A stretch of 64,000 nt of DNA from Liolophura sinensis (GCF_032854445.1 NC_088296.1:18777485-18841484), one strand, 5' to 3'; shown: positions 11,623 through 24,345, counted from the stretch's first letter. The notes: generated by a model not told the origin, from the letters alone. Program-made: numbers and translations.

Positions 11623-13546
11623 TCGAAATATTGTTTTAACGTGTGAAAAATGTCCGTGTATAGATTTGACAGTTGGTCAAAAAGTAATAATGAAGACTTC
11701 TTTGTTTAGGTTTATATTTGATTATCATTTGACGCCATTTTGAAGAATTTTTCACTATTTCGATGCGAATTAGTTTTATGAATGTAGCCTCCGGAATGTA
11801 TCGTCCGTAATGTAGCATCCGGGATATTACAGAGACCATTGGTAAGCTAATGAGAAAGTCTTATGGTGTTCAGCAAATGTTAGAATTAGCTGATGTGAGC
11901 ACCGTTGACCGACCTAACTGGTCAATCATACAGGACGTCTGCCTTCAAACAGCCAATATGGCAGCGACAAACGAGCATAATTACATGTTTTGACCAAGGC
12001 ATTATATGTAACATACGATGTATAATTCGGTATCAAGAACAAGGGTTTACAATGAGCGTGATCGCCTTCATAGGTCAATTCCAATCTGTTTAAAAACACA
12101 TATTCTCCGCTGCAGTGCTGCCACGCTGCGGTGCTTGTGAACTTCATGTACATGTACGATTTTGCTTGATGGGCACGCCTGGGTCTATGAAGAAACAGTA
12201 ACCCACTAAAAGAATAAAAAAAAGTACACCGCCTTATGCCAATTTCTTTTATGCGGGCAGTGCAGCTTATTAATAAACAGATTACAAAGAGACAAATGGA
12301 CTAAATACGAACAAAATCCAAAATACAGCATGATTCCCCGCCTTGTATAGCCTAAAGTTGAGTTCTTTCGGGCTCAACTGCAACAGCCATATGTGAGACA
12401 CTATTCGAAAACATGTGCTTGGTCCAGCCAGGGTGGAACTAAGGCGAGCTAATACACGTTAGGGCCAAAGCCCTTAACTTTATGTCACATACATGTCTGT
12501 GGACGGCTGTAATAAGTTTGAATCTTATCGTATTATTTAGTTAAATGTTTACTTTATTAATAATAATCCCAGCTTATTGGAGGTTATACTAGAAATAATG
12601 TTGGCGTTCCCCGTCATCTAAAAACATGTTGGGACTGAGGAAGTATAATTTGCTAGCGACAAAAGTTAATTTGCAAAAGCATTATGGCACTGACGATCCT
12701 ACAGTAGCCCCCTATATATAGATGAGATTCTAGAGTAGCCCTTATGTTTGGTTAATTATGCCGGGGGCACGACTTTTAAACTAATTAGACTTTTTTTCCC
12801 AAAAAATATTTTTCACCACATTTTTTTTCTTTACAAACATTTTTGTTTTTTCACCATGTCATTTTAACGGTTCCATGCAGGAGGCACAATGTAGACAAAT
12901 TATAAAGAGAACTTAACCCCACCCCTACTTTTCACAACTTCTTCCCATTTTCCCGGCCTGTTTAGCATATAAACCTAAAAGAAAGTAGGTTATGTAGGTT
13001 AGAACGTTACAGTGCGCCTCAGGGGCCATATACTCACTCTGATATACTCGATCTACTTACTTACGCTTGAGTGCTCCTGTTGTTTTTTGTCTTTTTTTTT
13101 GTTCCTGACGTCTATAAACTTTAAACGGGTGTTTTTAAAAAGCTGTCTTGGATTGGACGTTTGGGTTTCACTCGCCAGCTTGTGTGCTGTCGGGAAGAAA
13201 ACATCATAAGTTTGCCAGATCTCTATGTGTTCTCTGGATATCTTTATTGATCACAGATATTATCGTATGTCTTCCCTGCATTATTGGAAACTGAACACTG
13301 TTTCTCCCCAATCACTTTTTAGCTTTAATCACGAAATGTGTATTATTTCTTGCGAGTTTTTCTGCTGTTCTTACTGTACCTTGGAAATGGACCTTGAGAT
13401 CATCGACTGGTGATCCACGTTCATGTTCTACGAGTAGTACACGATTGTTGGACTTGACACTAAGTTTAAGTCTTTCTGCGGACTGATTCACAGGGACGAA
13501 AATTTTCAGCTGATAAGATGGTTTCAGCTGGTTTTTATTTTTTTTT

Positions 13547-13796
13547 TATAATTGATTGGTGCTTTACGCCGTGCCCAAAAGTATTTCGCGTGTACGACAG
13601 CATTGCGGTGGGAGGAAACCAGGCAAAGACCGGGGGAAACACACGACTATCTGCAGGTTGCTAACAGACCTTCCTACGTAAGGCCGGAGAGAAAGCCAGC
13701 ATGAGCTGGATTTGAACTCACAGCAACCGCATTGGTGAAAGTCTAATGGGTCATTGCGCCGTGCTGACGTGCTAATCCTGTTGGCCACGGATGCCC
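13547..13796 (-). mobile_element. SINE family S1, near full length
   Basis: Reverse-strand copy: head near 13790 (GGGCATCCGTGGCCAACAGG), 'gagttcaaatccagctcatg', 'tctgttagcaacctgcagat', then the tail (GGCGTAAAGCACCAATCA). It is diverged, with a short internal loss around the GCTGGCCGCC block. Confidence 0.75.
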
Positions 13797-14578
13797 CCCC
13801 ACCCTCTCCCTAGCTGTTTTTTAAGGGACATCAAAATTTCAAAATATCAAATTGTATGGCTCTTTGTGGTTGTGGAATGATTCAGATACTAAATATGGCC
13901 GACTGAAACTCTCTACTACATAGTGTTGGAATTTGCACTTCATATAAAAGGTCATCATCAGTAGGTTACGTAATATAATTGTTCAGTCAAGTTCAGTTAA
14001 CTAAATTCTACTACGACTTATCAGTGCCATGCACTTTTGTTTAAATTTCTGGTGTGTTTTCCCTTTGCATTTGTTTGCCTCTTATCAACTTTCAGCTTGG
14101 GTGTAAAATTACTTATTAGGTTGTGTCAGAAATATTCTGACGAAATTTAACCAAAAAACGGCGACATTCTGATGGGATTAAGTCGAGATTTAATGCTCAT
14201 TACGGAATTTGTTTGATATTCAGACGAGATTGTCGATGGAGACTCGTCGGAATCTCGCCTGAATTTCCCATTGTTGTCCTAATTTCGACCTAATTCCGAC
14301 AAAATCTCGCAATGTTCTATCGTTGTTCTTGCTTTAGGGCAAATATTCAGGAGAGAGTATCGCGGGATCCGGCTTCCATAGTAACACATAATGCCACTGG
14401 CACTTGTTTTTAAATGTCCTCCCAGGTAGACCGAGACCATGAAGTATTTGTGTGTAAAACTAAATTTCCGAAGTTAGCATTATGAACTGGATAAAGTATT
14501 CTTAGATTAATGCATTTTCCTTTCAATCCTGTGGACTTCCAACGTATCGATTTGTAGAGCTTGTGACGTTCTAGTCAT

Positions 14579-14736
14579 TAAGGACAATTAAGGAAGAGAC
14601 TCTAAGGGACATCAGAATAGAGGTGACAGGCTAAAAGAAAGAGACTATAGCAGAATACAGGTCAACCCTAACTACCAATGCGAGCGCACCCAGGAGCGTC
14701 ACTATGACATTGGATTAAAACCCATCTCACGCAAAA
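14579..14736 (+). pseudogene. degenerate copy of the small ORF at 26902-27138
   Basis: Conceptual reading gives KDN, a stop, then a stretch ending VNPNYQCERTQERHYDIG. This parallels VNPHYQCARIQECHYDLR in unit 3. The in-frame TAA and loss of the leader segment make it non-functional as read. It may be a decayed exon carried along with the duplication. Confidence 0.4.
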
Positions 14737-14837
14737 ATGTAAACAACCTCTTCCAGGATATGACGGTCGGGTGCCACGGGTACGAACTACATGACACGAA
14801 TAATATTATTTAGCCACGGGCAAACGGACAAATAAGT

Positions 14838-15123
14838 GAGTGAGTGAGTGCTTGGGGTTTAACGTCGTACTCAACAATTTTTCAGTCATATGACGACGAA
14901 GGAATCTTTAGGGTGCATGTACGTGTACCTCCTTGTAGCAGGACGGATTTCCACTGCTCTTTTATTTAGTGCTGCTTCACTGAGACGACTTACCGAAGGC
15001 AAGTAAGCCGCCCCACCCGAGCCATTATACTGATACGGGTCAACCAGTCGTTGCACTATCCCCTTCATGCTGAACGCCAAGTGAGAAGTTACAACTTCCT
15101 CTTTTAAAGTCTTAGGTGTAACT
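14838..15123 (-). mobile_element. SINE family S2, 5'-truncated, with target duplication
   Basis: Bounded by CAAATAAGT at 14829-14837 and 15124-15132. The reverse strand ends 'gttaaaccccaagcactcac' plus further ACTC repeats. The tRNA-like head is missing, and the truncation lies directly at the target duplication, as expected of LINE-type reverse transcription. Confidence 0.8.
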
Positions 15124-16989
15124 CAAATAAGTAGGAGTACTTTATATGACAAGGATGTCCCTGACACTCATGCGGTCATACACTTTGTAACCGTATAATC
15201 TATAGCCGAGATTCTACAAACGTATTTTAAAATTAAGTAGGACTGAGTGATTTTTTAAATATTTTAATGAGTCTAATTCAAAGCAACAATGCTCTAAATC
15301 ACATGACGAAGAAAATGTCATTCAACAAATCTGATCATAACCAAAGTTCCACAATTCATACTGTGACCGGTTGCATGAATCCATGCTAATTTCGTACCTG
15401 TGTACTGTCTTGGTTCTTTGCTGCATTGCGTTAAACATTGTGATGTGAATTGGCCTTGTGAGTATAAACCAAGAACGTTCATTTGGTTTACGGGTGGTAC
15501 ACGAAATTCTCCTTTGACGCATACATATATTTTACTGATTTAACAGTGTCCTGACCAATGAAATCCCCTCTTAGATGATGCACGCCTCTTCAAAAGACGT
15601 GTGCATTTACGTCTACAATTCACATTACGACAGCCACTCCGCCTTAATTAGAAACTGACTGCGTCCATAACACACTCACAGTTTTCAATCCCATCCCCTA
15701 CACGCTCTGTATGTTTCTTCCACATCAATTTACATTAAAAATGACGAGTAAAAGAATCGGACTTTGAATGGGCATTTGGATTTCACCCAGAAGTCTCTCT
15801 GCCGTGGGGAATAAAAGGTCTTAAGTTTGCCAGGTCTCTGTGTGAGATGTTCAAGCCGTGCTTTTACATAAGAAGACTACTAAAGATGTCAGAGAAAACA
15901 ACGTTGCCATTGCCCGTGACGTAGTTCATTTGTAAAATTTAATCTTTACTTCATATCAAATTATCATTGTTATTAATAAGCTCAGGGAGAGAGAGCAGTC
16001 ATGCGTGCATCTCTGGACGTACCCAACTTACGTCTGCGCGCATCCTTCTGCAGAGATGCTAACAGAAGGTTTCACGGATCGCTGAGCGTCAGAAATTAAC
16101 CAATTAGAAAAGTAAACATACGTCCGTGACAAGTGATTACTTTGTGTTTTGTTTCTCCACAAGATGTGTTGAGGAAGGCTTTGGAGGGATTGGCCTATAT
16201 ACCTGATAATTTATTTTGCACAATATAAATCTCTTCTGCAGTTCACGACAAATACTATGTAACACAACGTATAAACGTAAGACAGCATCGCATAACATAG
16301 GATCGAAAAACAAGTGTCATGTATGATTTTGTAAAAATCTTACCAGTTCATTTTGAAGATTTCAGTACCATTTAGCACTATACACCTGTCCAGTAATAAT
16401 AGAAACGGGAAATGAATGCCTGTCTAAACACACTGTATTAAAATGAATTGCCATCATCCCAAAGAATTTAGGCAGCTAAGTGCTGAATAGTGACGCTATT
16501 CGATGTTGAACAAATCGGATCGTCACCGGTTTTGACATTTTTTACCAATATGTAAGAAACCTCGAATTACACAGTATTGATCGTTATCACAGTTAACTGC
16601 TGTAAATTATCAACCTGTTACATATAAACACAAGTACCTTCGCATAGGGTTGCTTGGAATTGTGTCTTATTTCACCTTGGAAAGGACGTATTAATTCTTC
16701 TGTCTGTTTCTACATAATTAATACTTTACGATTAGGCATTGATCCCAAAAAGTGACTTTAGCATAACTCAAGTCAAGCCTTAAAACCTGGATAATTGACG
16801 CAGTTTAAGGCATTCACAGTGTGACACGTTCGATCTAACATAACATTTATTAGAGTTTCTTAAATATTTCTTAAATATAACTGACACGGCCTACAAACCA
16901 AGCATTCAAATCACATTTCCAATTTACTCGTTAACTGTTAAGCCATGGTGCTTTATAGGGGTCTTGTACTTTGTTGGTATTTGTGCGTT

Positions 16990-17130
16990 TAGAGAAACAG
17001 TTACAACAAAACCCTGAGAGGTAAATCAACGAGAGGCCGCCTTTCACCAGTTACGTGTGACCATTTGACAGCTATCACACTGTCGTCGCCGCTCTGGTTT
17101 TACTCTCTGTACCGTGCCACTTTAATTATA
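16990..17130 (-). repeat. dispersed repeat R, reverse copy upstream of gene 2
   Basis: Contains 'acactgtcgtcgccgctctg' and 'gttttactctctgtaccgtg', the reverse complement of the R 5' end. A matching copy lies at 29950-30095 upstream of gene 3, so it predates the unit 2/3 duplication. Confidence 0.6.
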
Positions 17131-17471
17131 CTGGAGAAAACATTTCCAGACTGTAAATATAAACATCGTACAAATGACAATAAAAAGACTCTTGTTAACG
17201 GACATTACGATGCGCGTGCATTTGGGAACTTCATTAGTGCCTTGTCTTTTAACAGCGGTCATATAATTTTCACGTAACATTTTATGGTTTTTGATGTATA
17301 AGACTTGAAGAGTGTACACAACATCCGGGTTAAATCCACATTAAATTACTTTCCACACCAGGCAGAACAATATCCAGGTGAAATGTACTAATTAGCTATT
17401 TTATTGCCTGTAGGCGATACAAAAGCGTAGGTGTTTTAAGGTGAGTCCACGAACTCACGTCCTGTTCCAAA

Positions 17472-17514
17472 ATTTGCATAACAAAATCTGCGTAGCTTCC
17501 AAATTGAATAAAAG
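17472..17514 (+). promoter_or_regulatory. core promoter of gene 2 with altered TATA box
   Basis: The octamer ATTTGCAT is kept at 17472-17479, but the TATA position reads GAATAAAAG (17506-17514) where genes 1 and 3 have GTATAAAAG. The surrounding sequence (AAGCTGGGGATGTTGAGG) is the same as gene 3. A weaker TBP site is expected; expression effects are inference. Confidence 0.6.
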
Positions 17515-17536
17515 CTGGGGATGTTGAGGTGTTTGG

Positions 17537-17597
17537 GCACACTTCAGTGAAACTCTCAGAGCTGCAGATCAACAGACCGTGACGCCTCCTTACCCAG
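17537..17597 (+). other. gene 2 non-coding exon 1 (5' UTR)
   Basis: Matches gene 3 exon 1 nearly base for base, including the TTCAGTGAAACTCTCAGA start region. It ends TACCCAG before GTATGT at 17598. The 5' end is inferred from spacing to the TATA position. Confidence 0.6.
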
Positions 17598-18099
17598 GTA
17601 TGTTATGCACAGTACAGGTTATCACTTTAAACACATGCTCTACTAAACTATTCTAATGCACGCATTTGTTTATCTTTGTTCACTGATGTTTAACAAAACT
17701 ATGCTTTAAGTGTCACTGAATACATTTAGTATTTAGTGTTAATTACCTTCTTAAACACATTCGTATGGTTTAATGTAGTACATTGTTTTACCCAAACTTC
17801 GACCAAAACACTGCATATTTAGAGGCAAGTAAATACAACGGTCAAACAATATTAGGAATTTCTAGGAAACAGTTTTCCATTAGAACTATACTGCATTTTA
17901 AACAACCCTAAACATCTTTGTAAGATCACTGTGACTCTCGGAAAGAGAAGAAAAATGCATGACTTTGACGGACAAAAATTTTTTCAGATATTAAAGGTAC
18001 ATTATTCCATTCAGAATATCATTGAACGACTTAAATCAGCTTGTTTGTATTTCCTATGTTACTTCGATTGTTCTTCATCTCTATAAAAGTTATACCTGC

Positions 18100-18325
18100 G
18101 TGGAATGGTGGTGACCACGAGCGGCTGTGGACGCTCGGTTGGCCGTTTCAGGGTTTGTTTAAGACTCCTTGTCTTCCGTTATTTGTATTTGACATGTACA
18201 AAAGTGTGACAGTAAGGTCGGTGGTTTACCCTGCACACCCGGGTTTCTTCCAACCTTGAAAATGACCCTCATCGTATAAGTGAATAACTGTACATTGCAC
18301 TTGAGTATGGTATTAAAGAACAGTA
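18100..18325 (+). mobile_element. SINE family S4 in intron 1 of gene 2
   Basis: Shares 'ccctgcacacccgggtttct' and 'tccaacc' with the gene 3 intron copy, then a 'cgtataagtgaata' tail. Orthologous to the copies in introns 1 of genes 1 and 3. Confidence 0.5.
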
Positions 18326-18420
18326 AATAAATATGTAAATATAAATATTCAAATAAACATATAAATAGATGCAATACCGGGCTTATTGGTTTCCTTTGCA
18401 GATATACGTCGTCCTTCAAC

Positions 18421-18553
18421 ATGCGTCTCTCTACGTTCTTTGTACCACTGGCTGTGGTAGTTTCTGTCTGTATGGTTTTCGTTGTCGGATCTGAGCGACA
18501 GGAGAGGCAGGCTGGATATCAAAGAGCTCAGACATATACTAGGCCGCCCTACG
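18421..18553 (+). CDS. gene 2 exon 2: signal peptide exon
   Basis: The acceptor TTTGCAG ends at 18401, the ATG is at 18421, and the donor GTAAGT is at 18554. It encodes 44 codons plus one base. The hydrophobic core is FFVPLAVVVSVCMVFVVG, with a likely cleavage before SERQERQ. It is six residues longer than in gene 1. Confidence 0.8.
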
Positions 18554-21500
18554 GTAAGTTTTTCACCTTGGCTGTATTTCAGGGATTGCAGTCTTCAAAT
18601 TTAAAACTAAATTAACTGATCTGCACTCGGTGTTGTTCTTTTTCAAAAGCTGAAAACAGCAGCTACCAATTTTAATTTAAATGTATCCCATTGATCACTT
18701 TAACTAATACTTCATTAAAATAAAAACTTAACTATTTCAGTCATACGCGGCATTGTTTTTTTTTTTCAAAACGCACATGTAAACAGAGGACTCAAAAAGA
18801 CATGCACACTAAATGTAAGAGCTGACGAAAAGGTTTTGACTTGGCTCCAATATGTAGACTAATACCTTTTTGAGATATCTGTTGACCAAAGCAATGTTCT
18901 GCATATGTTCAATCGCGACAGGCAAGCTTTTTAGAAAAATTTGAACATCTTTCTTCGCGGATATCAAAATGAAAAAGTCAGAGAAAATACATATAAAACC
19001 GACGTTCCATAAAGTACAAGCACTGTGTCGATGTAATAAACTTGGATGCCTGTACCTCCCCATTCAGGAATACTCGAAATTATAAAAGAGTGTTGTATTT
19101 ACTGTAAAAACCGAGGAACCTCTTACCGACAAAAAATGTATTTTATTTATTTATTTGGTTGGTGTTTTACGCTGTACTCAAGAATATTTTACTTATACGA
19201 CGGCGGACAGCATTATGGTGGGAGGAAACCGGATCCACCCCGGGGGAAACCCATGACCATTCGCACATATTATTAATATTATTAATAAGTTCATTACAGA
19301 TGTAATTATGGCGACATTTAGCCAGAAAGAGAAGCCCGATTCACAAACATATCTGAGGCAAATAAAAAAATATATGTTTAAGTAAATCTACTATCATAAA
19401 AAAGTAAAAGCTAATAACGTTCCATGACATGGGTATATTCTGATAAAAGCTAGAAGGATTTGCAGGCTTAAGGCTTTTAAATATTTCAAATAGCTTAAAT
19501 ATGATCATTTCGAGAGCTTTTTAAATATCCCTACCTGTCCACTCTGCCAATCACAAATGAAAATAACAACAACAGTATAATCATCGCAGTCTTAAAGCTT
19601 GTAGAATTAAGTCAATTCTGAGGTTGCTTCGGCCACCATGTAACCACAAATATCTGTGTACAATTTCTGATGTAATTCCCTACCCGATTCAAAACTGTCC
19701 ATTGTGTTGCAGTGGTAGTGCTGTTGCTGTCATAGGATATATTGGTGCTGCATTATTTCTGGACGAAAGTCACAGCACACGTATGGAATGCCTTTATTGT
19801 CACTAATTTTTAAATTCAGAAAAAAAAACAATATCAGAAAATATTAGTATTTATGAATAAAGTTTTAAATAGTCTTTCTGTTTAAACTTAATACTTGTTT
19901 TAATTCAAATTGAACTTTAAATCTAATGTTGACAGGCGGTGGATGTCAAGGAGCTTACTGCTGTGGTTCCAGAAGATATAATCCGCAAGTAGAAAAGTGC
20001 TGTGGTACAACAGTCATCCCAGAGGATGGCAAATGTTGCCATGGGCAAACATATCAGGCGAACAGTCATGTCTGCTGCGGCGAAACGCTCGTCCCTAAAG
20101 GCAATTGCTGTGGAAGTGATGTTATCAACACGGCGAACGGAGAAGATTGTTGCTACGGACAGAAATACTACACTGCCAGCCATGACTGCTGTGGACAAAA
20201 AGTTGTCCCTAAGGGCAGCTGCTGTGGCAATACAGTTATCAACACAGGTTATGGAGAAGCCTGTTGCTATGGACAGAAATACGACAGCACCAGTCACGTC
20301 TGCTGTGGGCAGAAAGTTGGCGCTAAGGGCAGCTGCTGTGGCAATGATGTTATCAACACAGGTTATGGAGAAGATTGCTGCTACGGACAGAAATACGACA
20401 CGAAAACCCACGTCTGCTGTGGGCAAAAAGTTACCGCTAAGGGCAGCTGCTGTGGCAACGATGTCGTCAACAAGGGCAATGGTGAAGACTGTTGCTACGG
20501 ACAGAAATACTACACTGCCAGTCATGAATGCTGTGGACAAAAGGTGACCGCTAAAGGCAGCTGCTGTGGCAATGATGTTATCAACAAGGGCAATAGTGAA
20601 GAGTGTTGCTACGGACAGAAATACTATACTGCCAGCCATGAGTGTTGTGGACAAAAGGTGACCACTAAAGGCAGCTGCTGTGGCAATGATGTTATGAACA
20701 AGGGCAATGGTGAAGAATGTTGCTACGGACAGAAATACTATACTGCCAGCCATGAGTGTTGTGGGCAAAAGGTGACCGCAAAGGGCAGCTGCTGTGGCAA
20801 TGATGTTATCAACAAAGGCAATGGTGAAGATTGTTGTTACGGACAGAAATACTACACTGACAGCCATGTCTGCTGTGGACAAAAAGTTGCCGCTAAAGGC
20901 AGCTGCTGTGGCAATAACGTTATTAACATGGACAATGGCGAAAGTTGTTGCTATGGACAGAAATACTACACTGCCAGTCATCAATGCTGTGGGCAAAAAG
21001 TGACCGCTAAGGGCAGTTGCTGTGGCAATAATGTTATTAGCAAGGACAATGGCGAAAGTTGTTGCTATGGACAGAAATACTATACTGCCAGTCATGAATG
21101 CTGTGGACAAAAGGTGACCGCTAAGGGCAGCTGCTGTGGCAATGATGTTATCAACAAGGGCAATGGTGAAGAATGTTGCTACGGACAGAAATACTATACT
21201 GCCAGCCATGAGTGTTGTGGGCAAAAGGTGACCGCTAAAGACAGCTGCTGTGGCAATGATGTTATGAACAAGGGCAATGGTGAAGAATGTTGCTACGGAC
21301 AGAAATACTATACTGCCAGCCATGAGTGTTGTGGGCAAAGGGTGACCGCTAAAGGCAGCTGCTGTGGCAATGATGTTATCAGCAAGGGCAATGGAGAAGA
21401 TTGTTGTTATGGACAGAAATACTACACTGCCAGCCATGTCTGCTGTGGACAAAAAGTTGCCGCTAAAGGCAGTTGCTGTGGAAATAATATTATTAACAAG

Positions 21501-22412
21501 GACAATGGCGAAAGTTGTTGTTATGGACAAAAATACTACACTGCCAGTCATGAATGCTGTGGACAAAAAGTGACCGCAAAGGGCAGCTGCTGTGGCAATA
21601 ACGCTATTAACAAGGACAATGGCGAAAGTTGTTGCTATGGACAGAAACACTACACTGCCAGTCATGAATGCTGTGGACAAAAAGTGACCGCTAAAGGCAG
21701 CTGCTGTGGCAATAACGTTATTAACAAGGACAATGGCGAAGATTGTTGCTATGGACAGAAATACTACACTGCCAGCCATGAGTGCTGTGGGCAAAAAGTG
21801 ACCGCTAAGGGCAGCTGCTGCGGGGGCAAAGCCTTTACCACCGCAAATGGAGAAGATTGTTGCTACGGACAGAAATTTTACACGAACAGCCACGTCTGCT
21901 GTGGGCAACAGGTTGCCGTTAAGGGTAGCTGCTGTGGCAATGATGTCCTTAACCCCGCGAATGGAGAAGACTGTTGCTACGGACAGAAATTCTACACGAA
22001 CAGCCACGTCTGCTGTGGGCAAAAAGTTGTCCCTAAGGGCAGCTGCTGTGGCAACGATGTCACTAGCAATGGAGAAGATTGTTGCTACGGACAGAAATTC
22101 TACACGAATACCCACGTCTGCTGTGGACTAAAAATCTCCACCAAGGACAGCTGTTGCAATGGTAATACTTACGATCCAACTTCGGAGAAGTGCTGCAACC
22201 AGAAAGTCGTCAGTTCGAAGGATTATTCCGACTGTTGCTACGGAGTGGCCTTCGACACGAGGAATTCTGTCTGTTGTGGGAAGAAGGTCGTACCAAAAGG
22301 ACACTGTTGTGGCACGACTGAATTCAATCCAAACGTGAAAGCTTGTTGCTCTGGAATTGTCGTGAACCGCGGAAAAGGTAACCCATGCGGGGGCGGGTTT
22401 TACCCGTTTTAA
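18421..22412 (+). CDS. galaxin-like dicysteine-repeat protein, gene 2 (869 aa)
   Basis: Exons 18421-18553 and 19936-22412 join in phase 1 (donor GTAAGT, acceptor TTGACAG) to give an intact 869-aa protein. Residues 1-23 are a signal peptide. A short Gln/Arg-rich linker ending RPPYG follows, then GGGCQGAYCCGSRRYNPQ. There are 18 tandem units starting CCYGQK, most of 38 residues with three CC pairs, then a divergent C-terminal part with five further CC pairs and the end PCGGGFYPF. By hand count about 130 residues (15%) are cysteine. No transmembrane segment follows the signal peptide, so it should be secreted, with the paired cysteines in disulfides or metal ligation. Dicysteine repeats of this kind define galaxins, first described in coral skeleton organic matrix. 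A shell, mucus or other extracellular matrix role is inferred. Start choice: the only ATG in exon 2 before the hydrophobic core. Confidence 0.85.
19138..19264 (-). mobile_element. SINE family S1 fragment in intron 2 of gene 2
   Basis: Reverse-strand tail and middle: TTATTTATTTGGTTGGTG, then 'cgctgtactcaagaatattt' and 'cagcattatggtgggaggaa'. It stops before the tRNA-like head. Not present at this place in gene 3. Confidence 0.65.
20150..22180 (+). repeat. 114-bp coding tandem repeat of gene 2
   Basis: Eighteen in-frame units, mostly 114 bases (38 codons). A higher-order pattern is visible: units 4-8 and units 9-13 carry the same ordered variants (linkers ending GEE, GEE, GED, GES, GES; the fourth unit of each set has SHVCCGQKVAAKG). 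This gives a 570-base super-repeat. Units 15-18 and the C-terminus match gene 3 almost exactly. Confidence 0.85.
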
Positions 22413-22740
22413 ATTTCCTTCAAGCCTGAACAATGATCACTCAACCTTGACATCGACTAAAGCCGTATATAAAAAGCGAACGTTGCTTTTTAATCTCAAA
22501 TATTGACAGGGTAAACAGTATTGGCCTACATGTAGGCGTGGAAAGACTTTCCTAAATCAAAACTGGATCTCCGTATTACAAGATGACAAACATAACACGT
22601 GTGCAGGGTGAATGTGTAAAATATAAGAACATTTGTGACACATGTTTTTGTTTTATTTATGCAGTCTTAATTTTTTTTAAAGTAATTTGTCCAATAAATT
22701 TTGTTCGTGTGTTGTACAATGGTGTTATGTTCTCATTTAT
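22413..22740 (+). terminator. gene 2 3' UTR and poly(A) signal
   Basis: AATAAA at 22693-22698 is followed by a TTTTGTTCGTGTGTTGT downstream GT-rich element. The same arrangement is kept after gene 3. Confidence 0.65.
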
Positions 22741-23065
22741 TCTGTTGCATAATATATGAAATATTTATCACTGCTGGGATCGGTTGCTCAAATTTCACAG
22801 TATTCTTTTTATATTCATCTGGTTTATAACTGAGCGATTCTTGATACTTTGGCCACAAGATATTATGATTAAATATTAAAACTCACATAGCTGTATTATA
22901 CACATTATCCTGTGTATGTATGAAGAAAGAAGGCTAACAAGTATGTCAGTTATAAGCTTTGAACAACCTTTTAGATAAACAGAGTAAAGATATTAAAACT
23001 GTAGAATGTTTACTTAGGCCCTAGCCTGGGTCGGTTAATCTGGAATTAGATACATATATATATAA

Positions 23066-23280
23066 ACACGTACAGCACAGAGATTAAAACCAGAACAGCG
23101 ATGACAATGCGGTGGCCAGCAAACGATCACAGTTAACCGATGGAGTACGACGTCTTGTCAACTTACCTCAATTTCAGCTTTATTCTAACTTGTAATGTAA
23201 ATTCAAAATTAGTAGACTTGTAGCAGAAATGTGTAAAAAAGTACGCAGTGGTGATAATTGCAGTGTACATCGCTAATCTT
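23066..23280 (+). repeat. dispersed repeat R, diverged copy
   Basis: Recognisable by 'cacgtacagcacagagatta', 'aaccagaacagcgatgacaa' and 'cttgtcaacttacctcaa'. A paralogous copy follows gene 3 at 35474-35620. Confidence 0.5.
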
Positions 23281-23867
23281 TAACGCTCAGCGTTCAACAC
23301 ACTGATCTTCTAGACTGTGGATGTGAGATGGAACATAAATGTTTACAGTAGGTTACATATGCTCATACAACTTCCCTAATAAGACACGGCATATGCAACC
23401 TTCATGTAAAGAATTATTTTGCGGCCTGCAATTTTATTTTTCAGCGAAACGCAAGATATCGGAACCAAAATTGAAGAAGCAAAATGCTGATTCCAAATTT
23501 GAATCAATCCTTTCATGGACTTGACAATACAACTGAACAGCAAAACAACACGAATGTAGAAAAAAATCCACTCTGAAGTATTTTTCGTTTGAACAATGAA
23601 CATTAGCCTGATGATTGTAGTGTCCGGTATAAAACAGATACCACTGGTAAGTTACTGAAAAACAGTCCTTGTGTGTCAAACAAAGGACCTGGTATGATTG
23701 GCAGATGAGCAAGAAACTGTGTATCTCAAGAAACAAGACTTTTTATAGCTGTGAGCGACTTCTTCTGACACACTCGTTATGTCATTTTTCTTTTCATTTC
23801 TGTTTTACTCTTCTTTTCCTGTTATATATAAAAATAAACATTTGACTTTTAAAGCTTCTTACGGTCG

Positions 23868-24021
23868 TAGGTGGGATGGTCTGATAGCAACCTGCGGGTA
23901 GTCGTGGGTTTTCGCCAAGATCAACCCGGTTACCCACCACCATGCTGGCGATCTTCATGTAAATGAAAGCGAAATATTCTTGAGTACGGCGTAAAACACC
24001 AATTAAATAAATAAATAAGTA
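23868..24021 (+). mobile_element. SINE family S1, 3' half
   Basis: Contains 'gcaacctgcgggtagtcgtg', 'ccaccaccatgctggcgatc' and 'aatattcttgagtacggcgt', then an AAAT tail. The tRNA-like head is missing. Confidence 0.65.
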
Positions 24022-24059
24022 TAATGTTCATAAACCTTTTCGGTGGCCTAATAGTTAAA

Positions 24060-24345
24060 GCCGTTGCCTAGAAAACGGGAGTTATACTAAAGATAAAAAT
24101 GATACTTGCTTCTGACTCGTCCGGCGCTCAGAAGTGAGAGGTTAGAGCAAGGAAACATGACTGGTTGGTGCGGTGCATACTGTGTACTGTGACTGCGTGA
24201 GGTGTCTTGTCTGTCTGCTGTCTTCGGCATTGTGCTTCAGTGGCGACAGCGCTTTGGCGGCATGGACTCGCACTCTCACAAGAAGACACTAACGACTTCT
24301 CTTTTAAAGTTTTAAGTACGACGTTAAACCCCAACGTGCACGTAC
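24060..24345 (+). mobile_element. SINE-like element, family S3
   Basis: A tRNA-like head (tagttaaagccgttgcc) is followed by 'ggcgctcagaagtgagaggt', 'catgactggttgg' and 'gtgaggtgtcttgtctg'. It ends with the S2-like 'agtacgacgttaaacccca', so S3 and S2 share a 3' end here. Confidence 0.55.

Larger units (their letters stand above)
10720..14380. other. intergenic region between units 1 and 2
   Basis: Apart from two reverse-strand S1 SINEs (11361-11622, 13547-13796) this is AT-rich sequence without a supported gene. Short frames of 60-83 codons here lack splice, promoter or composition support. Between 12120 and 13540 I see nothing. Confidence 0.55.
14380..23740 (+). repeat. segmental duplication unit 2
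   Basis: About 9.4 kb collinear with unit 3 (26.86-36.34 kb). The left edge is near 'gccactggcacttgttttta' (unit 3: 'gccaattgttttta'). The right edge lies past 'ataaaacagataccactgg' near 23.65 kb (unit 3: 36.29 kb). Insertions of SINEs in one unit but not the other interrupt the match. Edges are approximate. Confidence 0.7.

Noticed and set aside
19624-19806. 60-codon frame just upstream of gene 2 exon 3
   Set aside because: It lies in intron 2, is not preserved in gene 3, and has no splice support.
19923-22115. 730-codon reverse-strand open frame over gene 2 (and the similar ones over genes 1 and 3) as genes
   Set aside because: They have no signal, promoter or splice context and mirror the sense repeat exactly; the sense strand has a complete gene model.
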